DNA of 23,372 nucleotides from JAHIZC01 sp043813305 (GTDB taxonomy: Bacteria; Omnitrophota; Gorgyraeia; Gygaellales; Profunditerraquicolaceae): positions 1 to 23,372 of the forward strand of contig JBDRLC010000034.1 of the NCBI GenBank assembly GCA_043813305.1. The letters are read 5' to 3'. The translations under genes were made by a program, and so were the position numbers. Within the stretch, counting starts at the first letter, position 1; each line of letters starts with the position of its first letter. This document shows positions 14,123 through 23,001 of this stretch, piece after piece. Under the pieces are notes generated by a model. It searched no databases and was not told the origin of the DNA. It saw only the letters and a list, made by a program, of their open reading frames with translations.

Positions 14123-15445
14123 ATGAAATTGTTAAAAGAACAGAAAATATTAGTATTTTTAGGTGTAACAATAACGATCCTATATGTTTGGTCTTATAAT
14201 GCTATAGCATTAAAGTTTATTAATTTCTTTTTTGAGAGAAAGATATTAATTGAAGGCTTGTTTGGAATTTTTTGGTTTCCTGCTTTAGTATTGATTAGCT
14301 TCCTAATATCAGTAATTGGTATTCTATATTTTAAGCGTTGGGCATTACGTTTATACTTTGTTTCGGTAACGTTAGTGTCGGTAAGCAGTTTAAAAACATT
14401 AATGCTTATAAGCTATTATAGTATTCTAGGCATAAGCAATATTTCGCTACTACTTTTATCAGCAGTTGCACTTTGGTTTTCCATGAAGAAAACAACGATA
14501 GAACATTTTGGTATGGGTTATATTTCAGCAAGGCGAGAGAAGTTTAGGAAGCTCAATCGAATATTTAAATATTTTTCCTTAGTGTTTATCATCGGTTTAA
14601 TAAGTTATTATGCTATTAGCTACTTTATTATTTATCCGAAACAGTGTATTAATTATATGTCAAAAGATAAGTCTTATCTTTCATCGCGCTATGTAAAGCA
14701 GGATGTCTTTAATCTTTCTTTATTTCTCCCTAAAGACCTAGAAATACAATCGTTAAGTAAAATGCCGTTATTTTGGAATAACGATTATGTTTTATTTATG
14801 AGTAATCCTGAAGGCACTCTAAGATTAAGTATTAATTTAGATCTCACTGGCAGTCTTTATAAATGTTTTGGCTATAGCAGAAATTTTGAATTTCAAAAGA
14901 GGCTAAATCGATTTCTTCATTTCATAGGCCAAAATTTTTCTAAATTCACCAAAGAAAAGATGGTAGCTAGAGACATTGCAGTGGGTCAAGCTTTAGAGGG
15001 CTTTTTAATAATATATACAGAAAATAATCAGCAGATGCTATATGAGTATCGTTTTTATGACAAAGGCAATAAAGCGATTACAGGAAGCATACATTTCATG
15101 GCTACAAAAAAAGAGTTAGCTTTTGAAGAGACCATTGCAGATATAGTTGGTTCATTAGAATTACACGCAGAGCCTTTAAAATCAGCAAAGGAGTATTTTC
15201 AGGAAGGATTATCCTATATCGATAAAAGCCGGTATAAAGAGGCTAAGCTTAGCCTAGTTAATGCCTTATATCAGAATTGGCAGGATCCGAAATATAACTA
15301 TTATTTGGGAATCTCTTTTTTAAAATCAAATAATTATAGCCAAGCAAAGTACTTTTTAGAAGAATCCAGAAACTATTTGGATGCGCAAATATTACTAGAA
15401 CAAGTTAAGAATAAGCTTGCTACCAAAACAAAAAATAAGAACTAA
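14123..15445 (+). CDS. Membrane protein with C-terminal TPR repeats, unknown function
   Basis: I do not recognise this 440-residue protein. Five hydrophobic segments at about 9-30, 48-70, 75-98, 103-120 and 148-171 form a membrane part. A soluble region (172-365) follows with no motif I know. The end, about 370-430, looks like two TPR-type helix pairs (AKEYFQEGLSYIDKSRYKEA, then YYLGISFLKSNNYSQA). The gene is visibly richer in A and T than cimA or valS, with many TTA and ATA codons, which suggests a separate origin or relaxed selection. It lies 21 bases after cimA and 26 before the propeller gene, whose composition is similar. Confidence 0.7.
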   Translation: MKLLKEQKILVFLGVTITILYVWSYNAIALKFINFFFERKILIEGLFGIFWFPALVLISFLISVIGILYFKRWALRLYFVSVTLVSVSSLKTLMLISYYSILGISNISLLLLSAVALWFSMKKTTIEHFGMGYISARREKFRKLNRIFKYFSLVFIIGLISYYAISYFIIYPKQCINYMSKDKSYLSSRYVKQDVFNLSLFLPKDLEIQSLSKMPLFWNNDYVLFMSNPEGTLRLSINLDLTGSLYKCFGYSRNFEFQKRLNRFLHFIGQNFSKFTKEKMVARDIAVGQALEGFLIIYTENNQQMLYEYRFYDKGNKAITGSIHFMATKKELAFEETIADIVGSLELHAEPLKSAKEYFQEGLSYIDKSRYKEAKLSLVNALYQNWQDPKYNYYLGISFLKSNNYSQAKYFLEESRNYLDAQILLEQVKNKLATKTKNKN

Positions 15446-15471
15446 GGCTAAACCTAAAATTTGGAGGCGGA

Positions 15472-16395
15472 ATGGATATAAAAGGTAAGGTTGTTTTCTC
15501 TTCGGGAAAATCCGGAGACTATGATATCTGGACGTTGGATTTAGAAAATAAAAACCTTAGACAGCTGACATTCGGTGAGTATTGGAATGATTGTCCGAAA
15601 TGGTCTCCTGATGGAAAAAAAATAGTTTTTGTGTCTAACCGTACAGGTACTCCAGAGATTTGGTTAATGGATGAAGATGGTTCTAATCAAACCAGGATTA
15701 CTAATACCGGGCGTTGGCACAATACACCAAATTGGTCGCCCGATGGTAAAAGAATTGTCTTCGCTGCTAATTATGATGGAAATATAGATGTTTATACTAT
15801 GAATATAGACACCACTGATTTACAGCAAATTACCGATTATGAGGGAATAGATTTTACTCCTCAATACTCACCGGATAAGAAAAAAATTGTATTTACTTCT
15901 CAACGCTCAGGAAATGATGATATTTGGTTATATAATTTAGAAAATGGCGAGCTTAAGCAGTTGACCACATATAAAGAGAGAGATTTTTCACCTGCTTACT
16001 CACCAGACGGCTCTAGTATTGCTTTTGTTTGTGGGCGGATTACCGGAATGGGAGATGAAAATTTAGAGATTTATCTTATGGATCAGGATGGTAAGAATAA
16101 AAGAAGAATAACTAAAAACTTAGGCACAGACAGATATGTTTCTTGGTCACCGGATGGCAAATTCCTAATTTATACATCTAGCAAGCCGCATTCAGTGGCT
16201 GAAAGATTAATGGTTTTTGATGTCGAAAGCATAAAATTAAGCAAAATTGATTTTGATCGCGGTTCACTAGAGAAAGAAATCAATGCAGAAACAAGATGCA
16301 CTGGATTATTTTGTTTACTTCCCGAAAGTATTATTAAAAAGACCTATCCTGAGAATTATTTCGGCACAGAAAGATATCCTGACTGGAAATTTTGA
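15472..16395 (+). CDS. TolB-like beta-propeller protein (PD40/WD40-like repeats)
   Basis: At least five repeats carry the blade motif (W/Y)SPDGKxIxF: KWSPDGKKIVF, NWSPDGKRIVF, QYSPDKKKIVF, AYSPDGSSIAF and SWSPDGKFLIY, each followed by a short DIW/EIY strand. This is the PD40 propeller seen in TolB and in prolyl-oligopeptidase-type proteins. There is no signal peptide and no catalytic domain, so a periplasmic TolB role is not supported; a cytoplasmic scaffold is more likely. The start at 15472 follows GGAGG (15462-15466). The stop is one base before the valS start. Function unknown. Confidence 0.82.
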   Translation: MDIKGKVVFSSGKSGDYDIWTLDLENKNLRQLTFGEYWNDCPKWSPDGKKIVFVSNRTGTPEIWLMDEDGSNQTRITNTGRWHNTPNWSPDGKRIVFAANYDGNIDVYTMNIDTTDLQQITDYEGIDFTPQYSPDKKKIVFTSQRSGNDDIWLYNLENGELKQLTTYKERDFSPAYSPDGSSIAFVCGRITGMGDENLEIYLMDQDGKNKRRITKNLGTDRYVSWSPDGKFLIYTSSKPHSVAERLMVFDVESIKLSKIDFDRGSLEKEINAETRCTGLFCLLPESIIKKTYPENYFGTERYPDWKF

Positions 16396-16396
16396 A

Positions 16397-19081
16397 ATGA
16401 ATGAGATCTCAACACGCTACTCTCACAAAGAAACCGAGGATAAATGGTATAAGTTCTGGCAAGAGAATAATCTATTTGTTGCAAAAGTAAATCCTTCAAG
16501 AAAGCCTTTCTCTATAGTTATCCCACCCCCTAACGTAACCGGAATCCTCCACATGGGGCATGCTTTAAATAACACGATTCAGGATATTCTGATTAGATAT
16601 CATCGGATGCATGGTGAAGAATCGCTTTGGATGCCCGGGACTGACCATGCGGGTATTGCAACGCAGAATGTTGTAGAGAAGGCTATTGCTAAGGTGGGTT
16701 TAAGCCGCAAGGATTTGGGAAGAGGTAAGTTTATCGAGAGGGTCTGGCAGTGGAGGCAGGAGTACGGCTCGACGATAATTCACCAGCTTAAAAAAATCGG
16801 CGCATCCTGTGATTGGCAGCGGACGCGTTTTACTATGGACGAGGAGTATTCCGATGCGGTGCTTGAGGTGTTCGTGAAATTATATGAAGAAGGGTTGATC
16901 TATCAGGGGAATTACATCATTAATTGGTGTCCGCGTTGTCAAACTGCGCTTTCTGACGAAGAAGCTCCGCACAGAGAGTTAAAGGGTAACCTTTATTATC
17001 TAAAGTATCCTTTTAAGGATGATCCGGATAATTTTGTAGTTGTAGCCACTACCAGGCCGGAGACGATGCTTGGAGATACTGCAGTTGCGGTGAACCCTAA
17101 AGATAAGCGTTATAAAAAGCTAATCGGTAAGGTTCTTCTCGTGCCTTTAGTTAACCGCCAGATAAAGATAATCGCCGATAATATTGTAGATGCGAAATTC
17201 GGAACCGGCGCCCTGAAGGTCACTCCTGCGCACGATCCCAATGATTATCTCTTAGGTAAGAAGCATAAATTAGAGTTTGTAAACGTGATGTATCCCGACG
17301 CAAGGATGAATGAGAACGCCGGCGATTACAAAGATATGGATAGATTTGAGGCCAGAGCGGTGATCTTGGAGGATTTAAAAGAGAAGAATTTATTGGATAG
17401 AACCGAAACCCACCAGTTATCTGCAGGTCATTGTTACCGTTGCCATACGATAATCGAGCCGTATCTGTCTAAACAATGGTTTGTGAAGATGAAGCCTCTG
17501 GCAAAGAGAGCGATTGAAGTAGTGAAGAAGGGAAAGATTAAATTCTATCCTAAGCGTTGGACGAAAGTATATCTGAACTGGATGGAAAATATTCAGGATT
17601 GGTGTATTTCCAGGCAAATATGGTGGGGGCATCGCATCCCCGTGTATTATTGTAAAAACTGTCAACAAGAAGGATCCTTGATGCTGGATTCTGGATCCTC
17701 GTCGAGAATCGAAAAAGGTATTATTGTGTCACGTGTAAAACCTAAGAAATGCCCTAACTGCAGTTCAACTGAAATCTCTCAAGATGAAGATGTGTTGGAT
17801 ACCTGGTTTTCAAGCTGGCTTTGGCCGTTCGCAACTTTTTATTGGCCCAATAAATCAGAAGACCTTAAATATTTCTATCCTACCTCTGTTCTGGTTACTG
17901 CCCCGGAGATAATCTTCTTTTGGGTCGCCCGGATGATCATGGCAGGGTTATACTTTATGCAAGATATCCCTTTTAAAGACGTCTATATCCATGGAACTGT
18001 TAGAGATATCGAGGGTAAAAAGATGTCTAAGTCTCTGGGGAATATCATCGACCCCTTAGAGATCATCAATGAATACGGAGCAGATGCCTTGCGTTTCAGT
18101 TTGATCTCCATAACCTCGCAGGGGCAGGATGTATTTTTATCAAAGGAGAGGTTTGAGCAGGGGAGGAATTTTGCCAACAAAATCTGGAATGCCTCTAGAC
18201 TGATTATCATGAATTTAGACCAGGCGAATACTAAGAAGGATCTATGCGAGTTTTTTAAAGCAGAGAACTTGGATATGGTTAACCGCTGGATATTAAGCAG
18301 ATTTTATTCGCTGCTTGTAAAAGTAGATAAAAACTTAAAGCAATACAGGTTCAATGAAGCCGTAAATATGCTTTATAGTTTCTTCTGGCATGACTTTTGC
18401 GATTGGTATCTGGAGTTAACTAAACTTGATATAAAGCTTATACAAAATCAACTGATCATGTATAAAGTATTAGAGAAATTCCTGCGGATCATACATCCCT
18501 TTATGCCCTATATCAGCGAGGAGATCTGGAACAGGATCAATCCCGAAGCCGGCTCGATTATGATACAGCCTTTACCGCATATACAGGAGGAATTAATCGA
18601 TAAGAAGTTAGAGTTAGAAGTACAATCGATCTTTAATATTATTACTCAGATAAGGAACCTTCGCAAGGCTATAGATTTAAAGAGTGATGCGAAAGTAAAG
18701 GTTTCTATTTATTCGCACTCAAAAAGCAAGGCAGAATTAATAAGAAAGAATCATAATCTAATCATTAGCCTGGCACGATTAGAGAGCTTGGAATTACCAG
18801 ATTTCAGCAAGAGGCCGCATGGGACGATCAGCGCTACAGGAGAAGATGTTGATATATACCTTCACTTTACAGGATTGCTTGATATAGAAAGAGAGAGGCT
18901 CAAGCTTCAAGATAAGATATCCGGGATTAAGCAGGCGCTTGAATCCAAAGATAGGATGCTCGATAACGAAAACTTTGTTAAGAAAGCGCCCCGGGAAGTC
19001 GTAGAGAAAGAAAAAGAGAATAAGGCAAAATTAAGCGATGAGTTGAAGCGTTTAGAGATGATGTCTGATGAGCTACATTAA
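16397..19081 (+). CDS. valS: Valyl-tRNA synthetase
   Basis: It charges tRNA-Val with valine. The class I motif HMGH is at residues 52-55 in PPPNVTGILHMGH, and KMSKS is at 542-546. The editing domain includes TTRPETMLGDTAVAV. CxxC pairs (CPRC, CYRC, CKNC, CPNC) suggest zinc binding. The last 70 residues form the coiled-coil tRNA arm. I start at the ATG at 16397, one base after the propeller gene stop, because the family N-terminus begins there; the open frame runs 38 codons upstream inside that gene. A four-unit heptamer array encodes residues between CKNC and CPNC. The 894-residue length is normal. The 3' end overlaps nadC by 14 bases. Confidence 0.96.
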   Translation: MNEISTRYSHKETEDKWYKFWQENNLFVAKVNPSRKPFSIVIPPPNVTGILHMGHALNNTIQDILIRYHRMHGEESLWMPGTDHAGIATQNVVEKAIAKVGLSRKDLGRGKFIERVWQWRQEYGSTIIHQLKKIGASCDWQRTRFTMDEEYSDAVLEVFVKLYEEGLIYQGNYIINWCPRCQTALSDEEAPHRELKGNLYYLKYPFKDDPDNFVVVATTRPETMLGDTAVAVNPKDKRYKKLIGKVLLVPLVNRQIKIIADNIVDAKFGTGALKVTPAHDPNDYLLGKKHKLEFVNVMYPDARMNENAGDYKDMDRFEARAVILEDLKEKNLLDRTETHQLSAGHCYRCHTIIEPYLSKQWFVKMKPLAKRAIEVVKKGKIKFYPKRWTKVYLNWMENIQDWCISRQIWWGHRIPVYYCKNCQQEGSLMLDSGSSSRIEKGIIVSRVKPKKCPNCSSTEISQDEDVLDTWFSSWLWPFATFYWPNKSEDLKYFYPTSVLVTAPEIIFFWVARMIMAGLYFMQDIPFKDVYIHGTVRDIEGKKMSKSLGNIIDPLEIINEYGADALRFSLISITSQGQDVFLSKERFEQGRNFANKIWNASRLIIMNLDQANTKKDLCEFFKAENLDMVNRWILSRFYSLLVKVDKNLKQYRFNEAVNMLYSFFWHDFCDWYLELTKLDIKLIQNQLIMYKVLEKFLRIIHPFMPYISEEIWNRINPEAGSIMIQPLPHIQEELIDKKLELEVQSIFNIITQIRNLRKAIDLKSDAKVKVSIYSHSKSKAELIRKNHNLIISLARLESLELPDFSKRPHGTISATGEDVDIYLHFTGLLDIERERLKLQDKISGIKQALESKDRMLDNENFVKKAPREVVEKEKENKAKLSDELKRLEMMSDELH
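17672..17699 (+). repeat. Heptamer array inside valS
   Basis: There are four units of consensus GGATYCT: GGATCCT, TGATGCT, GGATTCT, GGATCCT. They encode GSLMLDSGSS, a low-complexity insertion between two cysteine pairs. This consensus creates no stop in any frame on the + strand. It is a different unit family from the CCTARAA arrays in thrC, coaB and nadC. Confidence 0.75.
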
Positions 19082-19925
19082 GGAAGTGGATATAGAAAAA
19101 ATAGTAAAGAATGCCTTAAGGGAAGATATCGGGTCAGGGGATATTACCACAGACTCTCTCGTAGGGGGGAATAAGGCAGTAAAAGCCGTGCTGCTGGCTA
19201 AAGAGAATTGTGTGGTTTGCGGTCTTGATACTTTTCTATTAGTATTAAGGTCGGTAGATAAAAATATAAAATTTAAGAGCCTGGTGCGTGATGGTGATCA
19301 GGTGAAAAAGGGTAAGCAGATCGCCAGGATCCAAGGCAGAGCAAGAGCTATATTGACTGCGGAGAGGGTTGCTTTAAATTTCTTCAGCCACCTTTGCGGG
19401 ATTGCTACGATCACCAGAAAATATGTCTTAGCAATTAAGCCTTATAAAGCGAAGATTCTGGATACGCGTAAAACCATTCCGGGGCTGCGTATTTTAGAGA
19501 AGTATGCGGTAAGGATAGGCGGAGGATTCAACCATCGGATGAGCCTGGATGAGATGATTCTAGTTAAGGATAATCATCTAAAGGTTCTAGGTTCTAGGTT
19601 TTGGGTTATAGGGCTTGGAAAAAAAATGCATGGAATTAAAACAGAGATAGAGGTCAAGACACTAAAAGAGTTTAATAAGGCCTTACGGCTTAAGCCAGAC
19701 GTAATCATGCTGGATAATATGAGCATAAAAGATATAAAAAAGACGGTTAAAATAAGAAATAACCTATCACCTAAAACCTACAATCTAAAACCTAAATTAG
19801 AAGCCTCAGGCGGAATCACTTTAAAGAGCGCCAGAAAGATCGCTTCTACCGGCGTAGATCAGATCTCTATCGGAGGGTTAACCCACTCTGTCCCTTGTGT
19901 TAATATCAGCCTAGAGATTCTTTAA
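19068..19925 (+). CDS. nadC: Nicotinate-nucleotide pyrophosphorylase (quinolinate phosphoribosyltransferase)
   Basis: It converts quinolinate and PRPP to nicotinate mononucleotide in de novo NAD synthesis. Family motifs are ALREDIGSGDITT, AERVALNFFSHLCGIAT, DTRKTIPGLR, EKYAVRIGGGFNHR, LVKDNH, EIEVKTL, VIMLDNM, LEASGGI and DQISIGGLTHS. The catalytic fold looks complete at 285 residues. Two stretches are unlike the family: about residues 172-184 (VLGSRFWVIGLGK) after KDNH, and about 232-243 (LSPKTYNLKPKL) before EASGG. Both are encoded by heptamer arrays of opposite orientation. The start overlaps valS, and the stop shares a base with the uvrB start. nadA and nadB are not in the window. Confidence 0.95.
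   Translation: MSYIKEVDIEKIVKNALREDIGSGDITTDSLVGGNKAVKAVLLAKENCVVCGLDTFLLVLRSVDKNIKFKSLVRDGDQVKKGKQIARIQGRARAILTAERVALNFFSHLCGIATITRKYVLAIKPYKAKILDTRKTIPGLRILEKYAVRIGGGFNHRMSLDEMILVKDNHLKVLGSRFWVIGLGKKMHGIKTEIEVKTLKEFNKALRLKPDVIMLDNMSIKDIKKTVKIRNNLSPKTYNLKPKLEASGGITLKSARKIASTGVDQISIGGLTHSVPCVNISLEIL
19583..19611 (+). repeat. Heptamer array 1 in nadC (inverted orientation)
   Basis: The units are GGTTCTA, GGTTCTA, GGTTTTG, GGTTATA, which is the reverse complement of the CCTARAA family. The stop-phase codon in this frame would be TAG across units three and four but is TGG. It encodes VLGSRFWVIG after the KDNH motif of NadC. Confidence 0.8.
19763..19797 (+). repeat. Heptamer array 2 in nadC (direct orientation)
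   Basis: The five units are CCTATCA, CCTAAAA, CCTACAA, TCTAAAA, CCTAAAT. The stop-phase unit is the third, where TAC replaces TAA/TAG. It encodes LSPKTYNLKPK, in the same phase as the thrC array. It is complementary to array 1, so the 120 to 150 bases between could form a loop. Confidence 0.8.
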
Positions 19926-21886
19926 TGGGTAAGTTCAAATTAGTCTCGACTTTTTTGCCTTGCGGTGACCAACCCAGGGCAATTAAGCAGCTGAGCGAGT
20001 CGGTCTTATCCGGATGCAATTTTAATACTCTTTTGGGGGTGACCGGATCAGGTAAGACATTTACATTAGCCAATCTGATTGCCAAGGTTAACCTCCCGAC
20101 CTTGGTGATTTCCCACAATAAGACTCTCGCCGCCCAGCTCTATGCGGAATTCAAAGAATTTTTTCCCCATAATGCCGTAGAATATTTTGTCAGCTACTAC
20201 GATTATTACCAGCCGGAGGCTTACGTACCTTCTACGGATACCTACATAGAAAAGGACGCTTCGATCAACGATAAGCTGGACCGTCTCAGGTTATCTTCTA
20301 CCAGTTCGCTTATGTCAAGGAATGATTGTTTAATCGTTGCTTCGGTATCCTGTATTTATAATCTCGGGTCTCCCGAAGATTACCGGCAGCTGCTGGTCAT
20401 ACTTGAGAAGGGTCAGATCATCTCTCGGGATGAATTGATCGCTAGATTAGTCCGGATACAGTATGAAAGGAATGATTATGAGTTCATCCGCGGCAAGATC
20501 AGGGTAAGAGGCGACGTGGTCGAAGTATTCCCTTCATATCTAGAGGAAGCTTTACGCATAGAATTCTTTCACGATAAGATTGAGAAGATATCCCAAATAG
20601 ATCCCGTTTCAGCTAATACCCTGAACTTAATAGAGAAAGTTGCAGTATACCCGGCTAAGCATTTCATCGTATCTGAGAAAAGGGTAGCGTTTGCACTCCA
20701 ATCTATAGAGTCAGAGCTAAAAGAGAGATTAAGTTTTCTAAAGAGCAAAAATAAACTTTTAGAAGCCCAGCGCCTTGAATCTCGCACGCGCTATGATATG
20801 GAGATGATTAAGGAGGTCAGTTATTGCCACGGAATCGAGAATTACGCCAGGCATTTCTCAGGCAGAGGGCCGGGCAGCCGGCCATATTGTTTAATTGATT
20901 ATTTTCCTAAGGATTTCCTGACGATCGTTGATGAATCGCATGTGACTATGCCGCAGTTAAGGGGGATGTATGAAGGTGACCGCGCCAGAAAAGAGATCCT
21001 GGTTGATTACGGTTTTAGGCTGCCCTCCTGTTTAGATAACCGGCCATTGAAATTTAATGAATTCAATGAATTTATCAAAAGAATAGTTTTTGTTTCCGCA
21101 ACTCCCGATGAGTACGAGATTAAGAAGAGTAAAGGCAGGGTGATCGAGCAGATTATCCGCCCCACTGGATTAATTGACCCCAAGATTATTCTCAGGCCTA
21201 GCGATAGACAGATAGAGGATCTGATGGAGGAGGTAAAAAAAAGGGATAAAATAAATGAGCGGGTACTGGTGACGACTTTAACCAAGAGGATGGCCGAGGA
21301 CCTTACGACTTATTTACAGGAGAAGGGGTTAAAGGTAAAGTATCTGCATTCTGAGATCCAGACGATTGAGAGGTCGAAAATATTAAGAGAGTTGAGAGAA
21401 AAGAAATTTGATTGCTTGGTGGGGATAAATCTGCTTCGGGAGGGACTGGATTTACCTGAGGTGTCGCTGGTAGCTATTTTAGACGCTGATAAGGAAGGTT
21501 TTTTGCGTTCGGCGACCTCTTTGATACAGGTTGCAGGACGTGCTGCCCGTAATATAAACGGCACGGTAATTATGTATGCAGATAATATCACCCGCTCGAT
21601 GAAAAAGGCGATTGATGAAAGCAGCCGTAGGCGCAAGATACAGTTGGAATTTAATAAAAAGAATAAGGTTACTCCCCGGACAATCAAAAAGGCAATAAGG
21701 CAGGGAATTGAAGATCTTAAGGAGGCGCAGGATTTTGTGGTGGAACTGACCGGTGAAAACGTAGAGGAATTCCAGTTGCATAAATATATTTCTCAATTAC
21801 AATATGAGATGGAGTTGGCTGCCAGGAACTTGCAGTTTGAAAAAGCGGCTGAGATTAGAGATAAGATAAGAGAGATAAAAAAATGA
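19925..21886 (+). CDS. uvrB: Excinuclease ABC subunit B
   Basis: It is the helicase-like damage-verification subunit of nucleotide excision repair, working with UvrA and UvrC. Walker A is GVTGSGKT (38-45). The beta-hairpin region reads YYDYYQPEAYVP, the DEAD-like box is DESH, and later motifs include FVSATP, REGLDLPEVSLV and QVAGRAARN. The C-terminal UVR domain, about 618-653, would contact UvrC. The 653-residue length is typical. The start ATG shares its A with the nadC stop (TAATG), and the stop overlaps coaX (ATGA). uvrA and uvrC are not in the window. Confidence 0.97.
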   Translation: MGKFKLVSTFLPCGDQPRAIKQLSESVLSGCNFNTLLGVTGSGKTFTLANLIAKVNLPTLVISHNKTLAAQLYAEFKEFFPHNAVEYFVSYYDYYQPEAYVPSTDTYIEKDASINDKLDRLRLSSTSSLMSRNDCLIVASVSCIYNLGSPEDYRQLLVILEKGQIISRDELIARLVRIQYERNDYEFIRGKIRVRGDVVEVFPSYLEEALRIEFFHDKIEKISQIDPVSANTLNLIEKVAVYPAKHFIVSEKRVAFALQSIESELKERLSFLKSKNKLLEAQRLESRTRYDMEMIKEVSYCHGIENYARHFSGRGPGSRPYCLIDYFPKDFLTIVDESHVTMPQLRGMYEGDRARKEILVDYGFRLPSCLDNRPLKFNEFNEFIKRIVFVSATPDEYEIKKSKGRVIEQIIRPTGLIDPKIILRPSDRQIEDLMEEVKKRDKINERVLVTTLTKRMAEDLTTYLQEKGLKVKYLHSEIQTIERSKILRELREKKFDCLVGINLLREGLDLPEVSLVAILDADKEGFLRSATSLIQVAGRAARNINGTVIMYADNITRSMKKAIDESSRRRKIQLEFNKKNKVTPRTIKKAIRQGIEDLKEAQDFVVELTGENVEEFQLHKYISQLQYEMELAARNLQFEKAAEIRDKIREIKK

Positions 21887-22623
21887 GATTACTGGCTATA
21901 GATATAGGTAATAGTAATATAAGTGCAGGGGTTTTTTGGAGGAGAGGCTTAATCAAAAGATATGGGATACCGACTCGTGAAAAAAAATATAATAATTATT
22001 TTAAAAAAATATTTGCCAGGAATAAAATTGATGATACAATTGTCTGCAGCGTTGTTCCCAAAGTATGTAGGGTACTTGCGCAGGATATAATGGTTTTATC
22101 CGGAAAGAAGCCGCATTTAATCGGGAGGGATATAGAGGTTCCGATTAAAAATCTTTACCGCGATCCCAAAGAAGTTGGCTTTGACCGGTTAGTTAATGCT
22201 TATGCCGGAACGCAACTCTACGGCTCTCCATTGATCATAATCGATTTTGGAACCGCGGTTACCTTTGATGTGATCTCAAAGAAAAGAGAATATTTGGGAG
22301 GTATGATTTTACCGGGACTTGGTATTTCACTTGATGCACTTACTGAAAAAACCGCACTTCTTCCCAGGGTAAAATTAGAAAAACCGAGAAGTTTCATTGG
22401 CAGGGATACTAAAAGCAGCATTTTAAGCGGCGTGCTCTTTGGCTTTGGGGCATCAATAAATTACTTTAGTGAGAGGATCAAGCAGGAAATAGGAAGAAAC
22501 GCTAAAGTAATCGGCACCGGAGGAAAAATTGATTTTATCAAAAAATTCTCCGATAAGTTTGACAAGATAGATAAAGACTTAACCTTAAAAGGGTTGTATT
22601 ATATCTATCAGAGAAAATCTTGA
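21883..22623 (+). CDS. coaX: Type III pantothenate kinase
   Basis: It phosphorylates pantothenate with ATP, the first step of coenzyme A synthesis, and belongs to the ASKHA fold. The N-terminal phosphate loop is DIGNSNISAGVF (about residues 6-17). The family motifs DPKEVGFDRLVNA and IIDFGTAVTFDVI are present, and GGMILPG follows. The 246-residue length is normal. Type III kinases need a monovalent cation and are not inhibited by CoA. The start overlaps uvrB by 4 bases. It complements the CoaB-type ligase encoded at 7560. Confidence 0.95.
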   Translation: MRLLAIDIGNSNISAGVFWRRGLIKRYGIPTREKKYNNYFKKIFARNKIDDTIVCSVVPKVCRVLAQDIMVLSGKKPHLIGRDIEVPIKNLYRDPKEVGFDRLVNAYAGTQLYGSPLIIIDFGTAVTFDVISKKREYLGGMILPGLGISLDALTEKTALLPRVKLEKPRSFIGRDTKSSILSGVLFGFGASINYFSERIKQEIGRNAKVIGTGGKIDFIKKFSDKFDKIDKDLTLKGLYYIYQRKS

Positions 22624-22638
22624 AAGCGAGGTGAAAAA

Positions 22639-22890
22639 GTGAAAAGATTTCTAGTGGTCGGATTATGTTTAGGTTTGCTCGGTTGTGCGTCTACTCCCAA
22701 GGGGGTGATGACACAGGAGCAGGTTGCTCAGCTTCATGAGACACTGTCTGGGCAGGAAGAAAAAATTAAGAGCCTGCAAGAGCAATTACAGGTAAAAGAA
22801 GAAAAAATCAAAGAGTTAAATAGCAAGCTCGCAGGATTCGGGGTATTTGGAGTAGAGAAGAAAGCCGAAGAAGCGGAACCAGTTAAGTAA
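22639..22890 (+). CDS. Small lipoprotein with coiled coil
   Basis: This is an 83-residue protein with a GTG start at 22639, preceded by GCGAGG (22627-22632). The signal peptide MKRFLVVGLCLGLL leads to a lipobox LLGC with lipidated Cys16. Residues about 28-66 are a charged heptad-type coiled coil (EKIKSLQEQLQVKEEKIKEL), then a short acidic tail follows. It resembles Lpp-like small envelope lipoproteins in design, though no homology can be claimed. It ends the coaX gene run; the strong groES promoter follows after about 20 bases. Confidence 0.8.
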   Translation: MKRFLVVGLCLGLLGCASTPKGVMTQEQVAQLHETLSGQEEKIKSLQEQLQVKEEKIKELNSKLAGFGVFGVEKKAEEAEPVK

Positions 22891-22913
22891 TAGTTAATTA
22901 TTAAAAAAAAGAC

Positions 22914-22941
22914 TTGACAAAATATTTTTTTCTTTTATAAT
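22914..22941 (+). promoter_or_regulatory. Sigma-70 promoter of groES
   Basis: TTGACA (22914-22919) and TATAAT (22936-22941) are both perfect consensus hexamers with a 16-base T-rich spacer. The -10 box shares its last base with the CIRCE operator, so transcription should start inside that operator and give a leader of about 215 bases before groES. Confidence 0.92.
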
Positions 22942-22967
22942 TAGCACTCCAGGATTTAGAGTGCTAA
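22941..22967 (+). promoter_or_regulatory. CIRCE operator (HrcA binding site)
   Basis: TTAGCACTC, 9 bases, GAGTGCTAA is the exact CIRCE consensus. HrcA repressor binding here would block the groES promoter and release it on heat shock. hrcA itself is not in the window. Confidence 0.95.
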
Positions 22968-22980
22968 ATAAGTGAAGTCT

Positions 22981-23001
22981 AAACTTATGTTCCATAAGTT
23001 T
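22981..23001 (+). other. Perfect short hairpin in the groES leader
   Basis: AAACTTATG (22981-22989) and CATAAGTTT (22993-23001) pair fully around a TTC loop. It precedes the conserved leader motif and is not found upstream of lysC, so it is specific to this copy. Confidence 0.7.
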
